Notes: a model not told the origin generated them from the sequence alone. 64,000 nucleotides of DNA from Dryobates pubescens (GCF_014839835.1 NC_071634.1:8394453-8458452); one strand, 5' to 3'. Numbered from the stretch's first letter, positions 1 to 12,905 are shown. Numbers and translations are program-made.

Positions 1-592
1 GCTCTGTGTACCACAGGACAGCTGTTAACCCAAACAATTGCTACAGAGAATGTGGGGCTTTTGCCTCTTTTCTTTTCCTTTTTTTTTCCCCCTCCATTAC
101 TCTTATGCAAGAACTTAATTTCAACCTTAATTTTTTTTTCCTGGAATGGATTTTGTGAGGCTGCAAGGCTGACCCAAGAGCCCTCAGCAAAGCAGAGGAA
201 AAATGCCGGTGCCAAGAGCTCTGCGCTAGCCTGCGGCAGCTCAGCAGTGCACAGAGCAGCCAGAGCCTCTGAATGCCACTTTGGGAGCCCATCACTGATC
301 ATCTCCACTCTCTAATTGGCAGGAAACTCCATAACTGCTCCAAGTCAACAACACCAAGAGTTCAACTGAGAGATCAGGCAGGGGGGGCAAGTGGAAGGGC
401 TGTGCATGCCAGGTACATGCTGCTGGCGAGGGAGCCAAAGGCTGTGCCTCTCTGCGCCTGTGAGCTCCACAGCAAGTTCCCAACAGATGTGGCAAGCTCC
501 AGTGTGTAAAGTGACTGAGCTCAGTGAAAATGTTGATGGGCAGGGAGTTCAGAACATACTCAACTCATGGCATGGAATGGTTAGGTTAGGAA
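1..592. other. Intergenic, no gene seen
   Basis: T-rich near 66-140, otherwise unique sequence. Short ORFs only. Confidence 0.5.
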
Positions 593-612
593 GTGAATAG
601 AATAGAATAGAG
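593..612. repeat. Short (GAATA)n tract
   Basis: Tandem GAATA units just before an antisense CR1; similar tracts tail several CR1 copies here. Confidence 0.7.
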
Positions 613-642
613 TATGAGAAATGAGAGAAATAGAAAGTGAGA

Positions 643-835
643 GTCATAGAATCCTAGAATGGTTTGCATTGGAAAGGACCTTCAAGATCATCTAGTTCCA
701 GCCCCCTGCCATGGGCAGGGACACCTTCCACTAGATCAGGTTGCTCAACCTGCCTTTGAACACCTCCAGGAAGGGGAATCCACCCTTGTGGAGAAGAATT
801 CCTTCCTTATGTCTCATCTCACTGGAGCATCTACA
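643..835 (-). mobile_element. CR1 LINE 3' fragment
   Basis: Antisense CR1 3' end (TCATAGAATCCTAGAATGG) continuing through the conserved CACCTCCAGG and GAAGAATTCCTTCCT blocks, then lost. Confidence 0.9.
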
Positions 836-2644
836 ACCTCCCTGAGCAACTTGCATGAAGAACTTGTCCTTACTGCACAGAAGGGCAAAGCAACTTTCTA
901 GCTCTGCTGTAGCCTCATTTGCAGGAAACAGAATATTTCCAGCTAACCTCATCTAAACCTCAGGAAAAACCTCTCAGGGAAGTGCACAAGGAACATCCAG
1001 GATTTATTTCTTTTGATTCACATAACCCATCTAAATGGCCTTCTGCCCAGGCCTTCACACGTTCCTTCTGCTGCATCATCTTGTCTCCCACTTCTCTGCA
1101 GACTCACAGGAGAGCAGCCAAAACATGCAAGCAGAGTGATTTCAAAGCAGTAGTGCCAGCCTGCCCTATAAATAATTCATGGGGGATCTTTTGTAGTGGT
1201 GAATTTTGCTCCTGAATCGTCAACAGTTTTATCTTTGCCAGGCTTGCCTTCTGCTGCTGCAGCCTTCCTGCAACCTTCCCAGCATGAAAGTCAGGTAAGG
1301 AGCAGATTCCAAGTGTGCCTTTTTCCTAAGGGTTCATCAACCCACTGAATGCCTTCTACTACTGCCTGACTTCACAGATGACCAGATCTCCCTTGCCAGA
1401 GAACAGGCAGTGGTGGAGCTCGTGGGGCTCAAAGACAACAGTAGAGAAGAAGGCTTGAATTGCAGCAGTGCAGCAGAGCTCAGTGAGGAAGCACATGAAA
1501 GACAGGCTTTGTAAGTAAACAGGACTGCATCCAAGAAAAGCCTGACCTTGACCATCCATTTTTCCCCTTCAAAAGGCAAAACCCCTGAAGGCTTTCAAAT
1601 ATTGGCAAGTCAGAAGCAGAAATTCAGAGATCAAATCAAAGATTTTCCTAGAAGCCAAAATCTAATTACCTGCAATTGCTGACTTGGAGATAGCAGCTGC
1701 AGCAGTACACTGAGGTGAGAATGATTGGCTGAGATACCTGTTTGGGTACTTCTCTTCCTTAAAACAAACACAGAAAGTGCAAGATTTGTAAATGTAAGAG
1801 CTATCAGCCCATTAATTTGTTTGCTTTGCACTCTGAGACAGAGAGCCTGCTAAGAGTGTCATTCCAGCTAGGAGGAAAAAAAACAGAAGTGATTACTTCA
1901 AGAGTTCGAATGTGAAGCTGAATATCACACTTCCATGTCTGAAAGATCCCCAGAGTGAAGGAAATAAACAGCTTATCATGAAGTCTGAACTGTGGCTCAG
2001 TGCATTTACAACTGTATCAAGCGTGCTAATGGCCCTGAAGCGGAGCCTAAGTGGAGGAGAAAGCACCCATCCTTCTGCAGGAAAACAGGAGGAGGTCATA
2101 AAAGCAGAGAAGATGATAGGTTTAAAAATAATGCCCCGTGAATCTCCACCAGCTGAGTGATATTTCTGTAAAGATGCTCACCAGATCCACAAGCACCCCG
2201 AGGAGTACTTACCCTCACCTCCTCCTACCTATCGCTTTGCTCTTGCTGGCTCTCTGAGGCTGAGCACAGAAGCAACCCAAGGCCCTCCCCACCTCAAAAC
2301 TCCACAGAGGTCAGTGCTGGCTAGAGATCCACTCTTTTTTCCTTTCCCTACCCCCTGTTCTGCCTTGAGATAGCAGGATCTGAGCCCTGCAGTTGTTCCT
2401 TATGAGTCCATAAGGGCTCATCTTTTTGGATGCCAGAGTCATAAAAGTAGTTCACTTCTCAGAGAGCAACAGATGGAGCAGTTCTTAGCTGATGTACACC
2501 TTCTGCAATGGTAATAAACAGTAGGAAGCACTGGAATAACCTAACCTACCAGCATGTGAGATGCTGTCCCTCCTCACCATCAACAGGGATGATTTTCTCT
2601 CCTGAAACTGTAAAAGCTGCTCCCTTCTCTTCCTCAGGTTGCTG
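836..2644. other. Intergenic, no gene seen
   Basis: Unique sequence with short chance ORFs (under 100 codons) and no recognised repeat. Confidence 0.5.
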
Positions 2645-2812
2645 TAGAATAGAATAGAATAGAATAGAATAGAATAGAATAGAATAGGCCAGACCAGGTT
2701 GGAAGAGACCTTCAAGATCATTGCGTCCAACCCATCATCCAACACCATCTAATCAACTAAAGCATGGCACCAAGCACCCCATCCACTCTCCTCCTAAACG
2801 CCTCTGAAGGAA
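2645..2812 (-). mobile_element. CR1 LINE 3' fragment with (GAATA)n tail
   Basis: The tail of about nine pentamer units (2645-2687) is followed by ACCAGGTTGGAAGAGACC and the block with ATCTAATCAACTAAA. This is the subfamily with pentamer tail also seen at 28.0, 44.4 and 54.8 kb. Confidence 0.9.
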
Positions 2813-3210
2813 CAGCTCAGAGGGAGAAATGCTCTGGATTGCTGAGCTCTCCCTTTTCCTTTCTCCTGCTTTTGTAGGGACAGTGTTGGCCATGGAGGGA
2901 GCAGGATGGAGAGTCCAGAGTAGCACTGGCTGAGTGCTTTGCCCGGGTGGCAGCCCCATGGCTCTTGGAGTGGCCTTCTTCCTTTCCCAGCTTCCCAGTG
3001 CTCATGGGAACATGGGGACAGCAGAGATGCCGGTGTGCTTTCTTCTCCATCTCCCTGTCCCTGGACTTTGCTGTGTTCCAGGCTGGCACTGCCATCTGTG
3101 CAGTGGATATCTTAGATTCTTCAGCCTCTACTCTACCACAGTTACATGTAGAGATGCCTGTCTTGAGGTGCTAGACTTCACCAGCCCCATTGCTGCTGTT
3201 CTGTTCCCCA

Positions 3211-3256
3211 GCATCTTCAAGGTCCCTTCCAACCCAAACCACTCTAGGATTCATTC
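3211..3256 (+). mobile_element. CR1 3' terminus remnant
   Basis: Only the last bases of CR1 (CTTCAAGGTCCCTTCCAACC and tail) remain. Confidence 0.65.
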
Positions 3257-3977
3257 CAGTCTATGTTCTTAGTAATTTCTAGCACTTTCACTACCTCCTG
3301 GTACTTTGACCCCTGAATGTTAGCTTCTCCCCAGGAACAGTTTGGTACCTGGGTTATGTGGGTGCAGTTGCTTCAGCCTGCTCCTCACTTGACATTTCCA
3401 TTCCCTCTCAACCAGTCTGGGTCATTAATGAGTCTCTTACTGAGATTATTATTTGTGTAGAAACACATTATTTATGCTAAAATATTTGACCAAGTTTTCT
3501 TCTTCAGGTTCTCTATCCACCAGTAAGCTGAGCAGACCCCTGTGACTTCCTTGCTGCACTTCCATTTCTGTTCCCCAACTCAGTCCCTAGCACCATTTCT
3601 TCTTAAAAAAGAGCTGTCAATACCTAGTAAAAACTAATTATTGGAATTGTGGGGGAAACTATTTAAGATAAGCTTCCCTTTCTAATGACATAAACCTTCA
3701 CTATCACTTAGAGCTGTGCTTTCCTCAGGCATTTCCTAGCAGTGACTCTTCCAGCTCCAAAGCACTGGGATTGAAAATGTGCCAAGCTTTATTAACAAGG
3801 AAGAACCAAGGCTTTGGAGGACTATGAAAGAGAAGCCTACAGACAAAGAGATGCATTATGGATAAGGACATATTCTAGAAAATACCCAAAGGGAAAAACC
3901 AGCCTTGAACAACTGTGACAGAGACTTCCAGCCTCAGCTCACATTTCCCCAGCATGAGAAGGACACAGAGCTGTCCT
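3257..3977. other. Intergenic, nothing recognised
   Basis: AT-balanced unique sequence between two CR1 copies. Confidence 0.5.
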
Positions 3978-4414
3978 ACCGAGTCCAGAGGAGGCCACAA
4001 AGATAACCCAAGGGCTGGAGCACCTCTGCTGTGAGGATAGGCTGAGGGAGCTGAGGATGTTCAGCCTGGAGAAGAGAAGACTCTTGGGGGGACCTTGGAG
4101 CTGCCTTCCAATACCTGAAGGGATCCTGCAGGAGGGCTGCAGAGAGACTTTTCATAAGAGGCAATGGTTTGAAGCTGAGGGAGAGCAGGGTTAGGCTGGA
4201 TCTTAGGAAGAAGATCTTTGCGGTATCAGGCTGGTGAGACTCTGCAATAGGCTGTCCAGTGAGGTTGTGGATGCCTCCTCCCTGGGGATGTTCAAGGCCA
4301 GACTGGAGGATGCCTTGAGCAGCCGAATCTGGTTGAGAGGAGTCCCTGCCCACGGTGGGGAGGTTGGAGTAGATGATTTCTGAGGTCCCTTCCAATTTGA
4401 ACCATTCTATGATT
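3978..4414 (+). mobile_element. CR1 LINE 3' fragment
   Basis: The sense strand shows the ORF2 C-terminal coding segment (GAGTCCAGAGGAGGCCACAA onward) through the 3' end ACCATTCTATGATT. Coding is disrupted. Confidence 0.93.
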
Positions 4415-5139
4415 TCTGCTGAAATCTGGCAAGGAGAGCTGATCAAGAAGCTGCCATTAATGAAAGACCACAATCCTCAGGCTTCACACAGCGATGAGCC
4501 CCTGTAAATCAGTTAAAAGGGTGGGAAAGGGAACGCCAGGTAAAAGATTTGGCTGCTTAATTCCTGGCAGGAACTCGTAAGAAGCAGGTTTCCCAACTGC
4601 CTCAGAGGGAAGCAAATCCTAACTTTAGTGTGGCAAAAACTCAGAGGGAAATGTGGAACTGCAGAAAGTTAACAGATGCACAGAAACCACCCCCCAACAA
4701 TAAAAAAAGAGTAGTCACCAAATGTGAAATCTCATCTCGGTTTCCTACACATATGTGGCAGGCAAGGAGCCAGCAAGTACCGGAAAGGCTTGGAGGCCCA
4801 CATGTACTCAAGACAGTGACAAAATGAATCCTTGCAAAACAAAACTAAGCCAGCCCATGACTGATAACATAATTTATGCATTTACAGCCTCAAGCCCTTC
4901 TCCTGTAGCTCAAATCCCTGAGTGATCTTACACGTGCTGTAGGCTGGGGCGATCACATATGTCTGTGCTTTGGCTGGAAGCTCCTCGTGTTTCAGGAGGG
5001 GTCTCCAAGGAGCTTACTCCTTGACAATTATCTCAAAAGGAAGGTGGAGGAATTTATTCACAGCACAGTTTAATCCACCCCAGACCACTCCCCAGCATCC
5101 CAAAGCAGTCTGAAATGGTGCTGACCTAGTCATGCTTTT
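4415..5139. other. Intergenic, nothing recognised
   Basis: Unique sequence; no coding pattern or repeat found. Confidence 0.5.
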
Positions 5140-5492
5140 CACAGTATCACCAAGGCTGGAAAAGACCTCAAGGATCATCAAGTCCAACCTGTCACCACAG
5201 ACCTCATGACTAAACCTTGGCACCAAGTGCCACATCCAATCCCCTCTTGACCACCTCCAGGGATGGTGACTCCACCACCTCCCTGGGCAGCACATTCCAA
5301 TGGCTAACAACTCTCTCAGTGAAGAACTTTCTCCTCACCTCAAGCCTAAACCTCTCCTGGTGCAGCTTGAGACTGTGTCCTCTTGTTCTGGTGCTGGTTG
5401 CCTGGGAGAAGAGACCAACCCCCTCCTGGCTACAATCTCCCTTCAGGTAGTTGTAGAGAGCAATAAGGTCTCCCCTGAGCCTTCTCTTAAAG
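5140..5492 (-). mobile_element. CR1 LINE 3' fragment
   Basis: Subfamily with terminus ACAGTATCACCAAGGCTGG and the TGTCACCACAGACCTCATGA block. The opposite strand keeps [20 protein letters not shown], a recognisable piece of the CR1 ORF2 C-terminus. Confidence 0.93.
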
Positions 5493-5925
5493 GAAATAAA
5501 TGGCTTAAATTCTTGCAGAGCCACAAATGCCAGCACTTCAACTTTCAATAATATCAAAAGCTCTTCTTTCCCAAGAAAACCTACCAGCTTAACACAGCTT
5601 AAATCCCACTGTGAGCTGCTTGGATCCCCTTCTTTTGCCCTCATCCACAATCTCTTCCGTGCCTTAGAAGTATTTTATGGAGTGTCCCTTCCAGCTATGA
5701 TATCTGCAGTCAGATGTTGGCTTGTTCAGCTTCTTACCACAGCTTCTCTGTTTCCAGTCCTGCATCCTGAGTTTGATGGTGGTCAGCTGGCAGCCCTGCC
5801 CCTTCACACCTCCTCAGACAGTCCTGATGGAGAAATGTGGGCTGCTCAGCAGAGCAACATCTGCTTATCTCTTCATTTATTAAGAGTCATCTTTAAATGC
5901 TTCACCCCCAACTTTCTCCAAGTTA

Positions 5926-6072
5926 GAATCATAGAATCATGGAATCCTTATGGTTGGAAGGGACCTCAAGGATCATCCAGTTCCAACCCCCCTGCCATGG
6001 GCAGGGACACCTCACACTAGATCAGGTTGCTCAGAGCCACATCCAGCCTGGTCTTAAAAACCCCCAAGGTAA
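5926..6072 (-). mobile_element. CR1 LINE 3' fragment
   Basis: Antisense terminus AATCATAGAATCATGGAATC followed by the CCATGGGCAGGGACACC block. It faces a + strand CR1 tail at 6208, giving an inverted pair. Confidence 0.9.
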
Positions 6073-6207
6073 GAACCACCCCTCAAAAAATGGGCTGAAG
6101 CCTTTTCTGTTTCTTTCAAACTTCCCTAGCCAAAGCATTACCTTTTTCAGCAGGGCCTGGAGGTTATTTACAGAGGCATCAATACCAATTGATAATGCCT
6201 CTGTATC

Positions 6208-6332
6208 AGGCTCAACAGGGCTCTGGGCAACCTGATCTAGTTGAGGATGCCCCTGCATACCACAGAAGGGATTGGACTGGGTGACCTTTGGAGGTCTCTT
6301 CCAACCCAGACCATCCTGTGATTCTGTGATTC
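6208..6332 (+). mobile_element. CR1 LINE 3' fragment
   Basis: Sense CR1 end from GGGCAACCTGATCTAG to the octamer-like tail ATTCTGTGATTC. Confidence 0.85.
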
Positions 6333-7274
6333 AAATCCCTCTGACTTGGAGCAGGGTTTCCTAAAACATTCCTGCTGGGGTTCCCAGTTCACCACCTATT
6401 GAGGCTGAGCTTTGTGCTCCTCTGGCTCTTGTCCTCTGGGACAATCCATGAAAGAGGACTTGCTAGAGTTGTTCCCTGGCTTTAGCCATCCTAACTCTGC
6501 AGCTCAGTGACAGTACAAAATGAAGTGCCCCACGGTGTTGTCTTTAAGTGGGAAGAAGCTGCCAGAAGCCACATTCAAATCACCTGTTCTGGTGAGTGCC
6601 CATAATGTGAAGTCCTACCCAAGTGTACTTGAAGTGCTGTTTGCAGAAGTGGCACTTGGACAGTCTGCATGCTGCACTTCCACCTGGAGCAGTTCTCTTT
6701 TTCAGCAGTTCCAAACACATGGAGACACAATGAAGAGGAAAAGAACTATCATGGCTTGAATAATGGCATCATCAAACAGAGAGCAGAACTCACCAGGTGA
6801 TGAATCCGGGAGCCCTCCAGGCCCCATTCTGCGAAGCTGTTAACCACGGCTGTGTGTTGTTGTAAGCAAGCTGCTACTGTAGCACCTTGTAAGATTTATT
6901 GTTTGTGCTCTGAAGGCTCATATCGATTCCTGGGGCCTGCAGAACTGAAACAGCTGCTGCAGAAAGTGTATCTAGACTATGAGATCTGGGGCGCTGCACC
7001 TGGGCTCACTGTTCCATCCAGGTCACCTGCCCCTTCTCTCTACCTTTATTCCCCAGTATCCCACCCTGTCTTGCTTTTTCAAGCAAGACTTGTTAAAGCA
7101 CCTCAAAATGGAACTGATTCTAAGATCACAACCTTCAGCAAACATTTCAGAAGCTATCTGTGTGTCCAAAGCCACATTTGATGTTGATTTATGAGGCACA
7201 GCAAAAGGCAACACAACAAACACATGCAGAGTTTTGCAAATTCAAACCTATCTTTTAGCTGATGGAGTCACCAG

Positions 7275-7330
7275 CCCTGAAGGTCTTTAAAAGAAGCATG
7301 GATGTGGTGCTGAGGGACATGGGTTGGTGG
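7275..7330 (+). mobile_element. CR1 fragment (short)
   Basis: Matches the GGATGTGGTGCTGAGGGACATGG block of CR1, which lies about 100 bases before the 3' end. The terminus itself is absent. Confidence 0.5.
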
Positions 7331-7387
7331 CTGCAGCTTAGCAGCAGTGGTGGGAGTGTGAGCTCCAGGTGAGCAGTTCGACATGAT

Positions 7388-7490
7388 GATCATAGAATGG
7401 TCCAGGCTGGAAGGGACCTCCAAAGGTCATCTAGTCTGACCTCCCTGCAGTCAGAGGTCTCTCCCAAGCTCAACAGTTCCATGATTCCAA
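7388..7490 (-). mobile_element. CR1 LINE 3' fragment
   Basis: Antisense terminus ATCATAGAATGGTCCAGGC plus the following CAAAGGTCATCTAGTCTGAC block. Confidence 0.8.
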
Positions 7491-8639
7491 GCCTACATCA
7501 AAATGTACTGGATGACTTGCTGTGGATTCACCAGGGCAGATTCATCAGTAGCTGCACTCAGAGAAAGTGGAAGGAGCTCTTTGGCTCCGTGCTGCAGGGG
7601 ACTTTGCAGAAGCAGATCTGCTGCAAAGATTCGTGCTCTATCCACTGTAACAAGCAAAGAAAGCCATTAAAACTCTCAGCTCTCTGGATTTATCAGGTTT
7701 GCAGGCTTAATACAACAAATCTTCATGGGCATATGGGGGGGAGAGGGAGAGAATTCGTTCCTTCCTGTGCCCATGTAGGGATGCAGAGATGCTGAGTGCA
7801 TGCTCTGAACAGCACCACACAGCCTGTTGAAGGCAGAGGCAGAATCAGAGCTCAGGAAATCACGGTGTCTTTTCCAAAGCTCAGCAGACAGACCCAGCTT
7901 GCTTCATCCATCACTGTCAGAAGCTTACTGGAGCAAAATTGAGTCTAAATATTTTATACATCTGTACATAAAGATGTGTGTGTATACATTTGCCATTTAC
8001 ATTCGTTTTCTACCTCTGCCCAACTTCTGCTGCCAAGAACACTCTTTTAGTGAGTGCTGCCTTTCTCTTTGGCTGGTAAAAGCACCTGCAAATTAGTTCC
8101 CCCTTAATTTTCAAATCAGCAAGTATGTTTGCAAGAGATGCCTCCACCTTTTCTGCTTTTTTCTTTGGGAACAAGCAGAGCAGAAAGCTTCCCTGCCTCT
8201 CTACGTACTGCACAGCTCCAGCTGAGGAGCACACTGATGATATCCTCAACCATCGACATCTCATGGCACAGCTCTCTCAAGCAGATTCTGGAGAGCCTGC
8301 AAAAATTCCCCTGCTGTGCTTGATGAGAGTGAGGAAAATAATCTCTTCTCTTGCATGAGTGCCCAGAACATCCCTGCGCTGCACAACTCAGAGCCTGTCC
8401 CTGATGCTGCCGTGCTGGCTGTGTCTGCAGCACTGCCCTCATTGCAAGCGGTGCAGCCTGCACTCAGCCTGCACAGTGTGCAAAGCTGTGGGAGGCTGCA
8501 GCTCGGCTCTCTCACTCAGGAGCATTGATTTGCCAGGAATTCAGCAGGTTTCTCTTTCTCCCTCTCCACAATTGCTCCCCTTTTCTCTCACTCACTGAAG
8601 CCTGCCCAGGGAAGGACTATGCAGAGCATAGTTTAGATG

Positions 8640-8976
8640 AAGAGAGGTTGTAGCCAGGAGGGGGTTGGTCTCTTCTCCCAGGCAACCAGCACCAGAACAA
8701 GAGGACACTGTCTCAAGCTGCACCAGGGGAAGTCTAGGCTGGAGGTGAGGAGAAAGTTTTTCTTTCAACAACAGAGAGAGTTGTTAGCCCTTGGAATGTG
8801 CTGCCCAGGGAGGTGGTGGAGTCACTGTCCCTGGAGCTGTTCAAGAGGGGATTGGATGTGGCACTTGGTGCCATGGTTTAGTTGTCATGAGGTGTTAGGT
8901 ATTAGGCAATAGGTTGGACTTGATGATCTCTGAGGTCTTTTCCAAACTGGTTGATTCTGTGACTCTAAGGGGATCT
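8640..8976 (+). mobile_element. CR1 LINE 3' fragment
   Basis: The sense ORF2 end ([20 protein letters not shown]) runs through to TTGATTCTGTGACTCTAAG. Confidence 0.93.
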
Positions 8977-9836
8977 CTTTCCTGTCTGCCAAGAGAGGCA
9001 AAGGCAAACTGTGCCAGTTCCAAAGAAAAAAACATCCTTCATGCTTCTCCACCTCAGGAAAGGCACCACAGCCCCAGAGCCTTTCTTCTTTTTACACTAC
9101 CTCTGAACTAGCCTGAAACTCTGTTAGACTCCTTTCTCTCTGTGGGCTGAGATCATCTGTCTTCTGGTAGCAAACAGCCAGCATCTGTTCCCTCCACAAG
9201 TCCCACTGACACAGGAGGCTGTCTTGTCTCCAGGCACCAGCCTAGGGCAGGTGAAGGATGGGGAAGAGAAACCACGTGGTGACTCTTAAGGGAATTGCCA
9301 ACAATTGATAACTCTTGCTGAGAGGATGGGGAATGTGTATGTGCTGCTCAGGCAACCCAGGAGGTACCTACAGACTAGTTCTGGGTACAGAGAAAGAACT
9401 GATTTCTACATAGGAGATGTCCATCTGCAGAGGGTATTCCATGGGGCTTTTGGAGTACTCCACACAAAAATATGGGCTAGGAACACCAGCCCACACACTA
9501 GCCAGACTCAGTTAGCAATAACACTACTTAGGTCTGAGGGTTTTTTATGTTACCCAGCAGGAATCTTCGTTACAAGCAAGATAAAATGAGCTCCCATTTT
9601 TCAGAATGCAGCCCAGAGCCATATCTTTAGAGAGCTGTCTTGAGGCTCAGCTCAAAACTACCAACTTAGAATACACACAGAATTACAGCCAAAGAAGTCA
9701 TTAGCTCAGGTATGAGGAGCTCTGGAGATGTGGAGGTCGTTACCAGGATTTATCCATCACCTTGCCTACCCAGAGAGAACACCATGCTAACATGATGATA
9801 CCACTTCTCTTAAGGGAAGGACTTAGCTGTGCATCA
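8977..9836. other. Intergenic, nothing recognised
   Basis: Unique sequence. Confidence 0.5.
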
Positions 9837-10233
9837 CCTCCCCTCTGGGGACAGGCTTAGAGAGTTGGGGCTGCTCAGCCTGGAGAAGGCTCCAGGGAGA
9901 CCTTGGAGCAGCCTTCCAGTAAGTCAAGAGGGCTACAAGAAAGCCAGGAAGGGTTTGTAGTGACAGAACAAGGGACAGTGGATTGAAGCTTGAGGAGGGC
10001 AGGTTTAGACTGGAGATTAGGAAGAAATTATTCCCAGTGAGGGTGGTGAGACACTGGAACAGATTGCCCAGGGAGGTTGTGGATGCCCTCTCCCTCCCTA
10101 GAGGTGTTCCAAGGCCAGGCTGGATGAGGCCTTCAGCAAACTGATCTAGGGGAGGTGCCCCTGCCCATGGCAGAGGGTTGGAAGTGGATAATGCTGCAGG
10201 TCCCTTCCCACCCAAGCCATTCTCTGAGTCTTT
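9837..10233 (+). mobile_element. CR1 LINE 3' fragment
   Basis: From GGGGACAGGCTTAGAGAGTT to CAAGCCATTCTCTGAGTC; the middle is intact enough to recognise the GGTGGTGAGACACTGGAACA block. Confidence 0.93.
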
Positions 10234-11065
10234 ACAGCCTACCACCTTGTGTACAACCCCCAGAGCCCAGGGTTCCCTTCAGCAGCACTGCACCGAAAGA
10301 AAAGAGTCAGCTGGGTTTCAAAAGGTCACAAGAACTGCCTTGCTCCACAGCAAAGGAGTACTACAAGTGCTGGGTGGGTAAACAGCTGCTCTGCTTTAAA
10401 GCCTCCTGCAATTAAATCCTTTTGTAAAATACAGTTTCTTCCAGCAAGTGGAGACTCGGGAGGGTTCTGAATTTAAATTGCCTTCATGAGCAATAATGGA
10501 TTGTAACTAGCTGGCTTAATTTTTTTATCCTTCATGCCATCCAACAATTGTAAGGAGCTTTATCACCACCACCAAGCAGAGAGTGCAGGATCCTCCATAA
10601 AGCTCACTAAAAAAACAATCATTGCAGTGCTTCCAGTTCCAAGTAAGAGTGAGCTCAGGTTTATACTTCAGCAAATAATGCATCCATAAATTTAGCCCAC
10701 ATGCAAGATTTCTTCCCTTTCCTATTCCAAAGAGAATTACTTTCTTCCCCCACCCCCTGTGGATTTTCCACCTAATTAAAGGCCAGGTACTTATTAATGC
10801 ATAAGCATTTTTCAAGTCAGGAAGCAAGCACACCAAAGACTGCATCTTGCCCTTTTATTGTGCTGAATTACAGACAGAAGAGTACACACAGAGCAAGCAC
10901 TGTCATCATAGCCATGAAGTTGCAGTGTCACTCTGATCCCTTTGGAACTCAGTGAACATCCACTTGTCATCCATTCACCTTTTGATCCTAGCAAGCTGTG
11001 TGTATCAAAACTCAGCTGTGAGGAACCATGCTTCTAGATAAAAACACAGCCCAAACCCAGTGCTT
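10234..11065. other. Intergenic, nothing recognised
   Basis: Unique sequence with short chance ORFs. Confidence 0.5.
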
Positions 11066-11515
11066 GAATCATAGAATCAGTAAGGTTGGAAAAGACCTCA
11101 GAGATCATCAAGTCCAACCTGTCACCCAATACCTCATGACTAACAAAACCATGGCTTCAAGTGCCACGTCCAATCCCTTTCCAAACACCTCCAGGGATGG
11201 GGACTCCACCACCTCCCTGGGCAGCACATTCCAATGGCTAAAAACTCTCTCTGGGAAGAACTTTCTCTTCACCTCCAGCCTAAACTTCCCCTGGCACAGC
11301 TTGAGACTGTGTCCTCTTGTTCTGGTGCTGGTTGCCTGGGAGAAGAGACCAACCCACTCCTGGCTACAACCTCCCTGCAGGTAGTTGTAGACAGCAAGAA
11401 GGTCTCCCCTGAGCTTCCTCTTCTCCAGGCTAAACAAACCCAGCTCCCTCAGCCTCTCCTCATAGTTTGTGCTCAAGGCCTCTCACCAGCTTCATTATCC
11501 TTCTCTCCCTTCTTC
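11066..11515 (-). mobile_element. CR1 LINE 3' fragment
   Basis: The terminus GAATCATAGAATCAGTAAGG is followed by about 430 bases of CR1. The opposite strand still encodes an open 122-codon ORF2 tail. It lies tail-out, head-to-head with the next CR1. Confidence 0.93.
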
Positions 11516-11530
11516 TTGTTAACAGGACTG

Positions 11531-11743
11531 TACCAGGAGAGGTTTAGGTTGGATGTTAGGAAGAAGTTCTTCACAGAGAGATTTGCCATTGGAATGTGCT
11601 GCCCAGGGAGGTGGTGGAGTCACCATCACTGGAGGGGTTTAGGAAGAGACTGGATGGGGTGCTTGGTGCCATGGTTGATTAGATGGTGTTGGGTGATAGG
11701 TTGGACTTAATGATCTCAAAGGTCTTTTCCACCCTGGTTAATT
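11531..11743 (+). mobile_element. CR1 LINE 3' fragment
   Basis: From ACCAGGAGAGGTTTAGGTTG to CTGGTTAATTCTGTATG; starts about 15 bases after the antisense CR1. Confidence 0.92.
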
Positions 11744-12039
11744 CTGTATGAAGGATGGGGATTCACTTGTCACAATGTCCCTTTCTCAGTGATTCTTTCT
11801 GTGGAGAAGTGTGACTGAGATTTCCAAGCCAGCTTGAACTTTTTTTTGCCTCTGCATTTACCACCATGGAGAAGATGCAGTCTTGTCCTGTCTGTTCCTC
11901 AGGAAGATTGTCCTGTGATTCCTAAGAAGTGATTCTCACTTTCCAACCTGCCCCTCTTCCAGGAGGCTTCCTGTTCAGAGTTGATTGATAAGTGAATGCA
12001 TTTTCCAGATATGCTTTATTGCTTTTTTTCCTCCTTTCC

Positions 12040-12660
12040 TTCCTTCCTTAATTCTGAAAAGGAGCAGTGAGGGGGAAGAAATGGTCTGCAAATGAGGCAC
12101 AAAAGCAGAGATTTATTGAGTGATGAGAGCAGACTCAAGGGGCCTCCAGGTAAAAAAAGTGTCATTAGCATAATATCCTTATGACTAAACAGCTCCTGCT
12201 CCACCACCACCATTTTTGCACCCACCCCAGAGCTGGGGGCAAGACCCTCACCAGACAAGGTGACAACACAGAGGAGCTCAGCTCCAGTGAGGAGCCCCAG
12301 CCAGCACCTGTGGATGAGATTGGAGTGGTCATCAATCTTGTTCCTAACAACCGGGGGGCCACCAGGCCCCCCGGCCTTTGTTGTCACCACCACCATCACC
12401 CAGTGTGCACCAGGGGCACTCACCGGTGATGAGAGGAGGATCCTCCAGCCCAGATGGGCTCAGCTTAGGGCTTCTGCCTTTCCTGGGGGGGATTAAATAG
12501 GGGAGTGGGTGGGGAGGGCCAAGTGGCCACACCTGGGGTGGGAGGAGACTCCAACAGAGCCCAGGTGCTCTGGGTTTTGAGGGGAAAAAGGGGGGAAATG
12601 GGGTGGGTGAGGGACTTTTATGGTGCCAGGTAATGATAGGAACAGGGGGAATGGGAAAAA
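12040..12660 (-). mobile_element. LTR-like stretch, possibly a solo LTR (fossil)
   Basis: On the - strand the stretch has TATA-like sequences near 12615 and 12497, a GC-rich centre, and an AATAAA at about 12118 followed by a short T-rich segment, in the order promoter then poly(A) signal typical of an LTR. No internal retroviral genes flank it. Ends and target duplications could not be fixed, and family is unknown. It could instead be an unrelated GC-rich unique segment. Confidence 0.3.
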
Positions 12661-12672
12661 AAATAGAAATGG

Positions 12673-12905
12673 GTAGATTCAGATTGGATGTTAGGATGAA
12701 ATTCTTCCCCATGGAGGTGGTGAGACACTGGAATGGTTTGAGGTGGTAGAAGCCTCATCCCTGGGAGATTTTAAGGCCAGGGAGGATGTGGCTCTGGGCA
12801 GCCCGATCCAGTGTGAGGTGTCCCTGCCCATGGCATGTCCTCACATGGTTGGAACTGGATGATCCTTGAGGGCCTCTCCAACTCCAACAATTCTATGATT
12901 CTAAA
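12673..12905 (+). mobile_element. CR1 LINE 3' fragment
   Basis: From GATTGGATGTTAGGATG to the tail CAATTCTATGATTCTAAAC, directly abutting another CR1. Confidence 0.9.

Larger units (their letters stand above)
6333..8639. other. Intergenic, only small CR1 pieces
   Basis: Apart from the CR1 fragments at 7275 and 7388, this is unique. A locally GC-richer patch at 8370-8530 gives overlapping short ORFs without recognisable domains. Confidence 0.5.
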
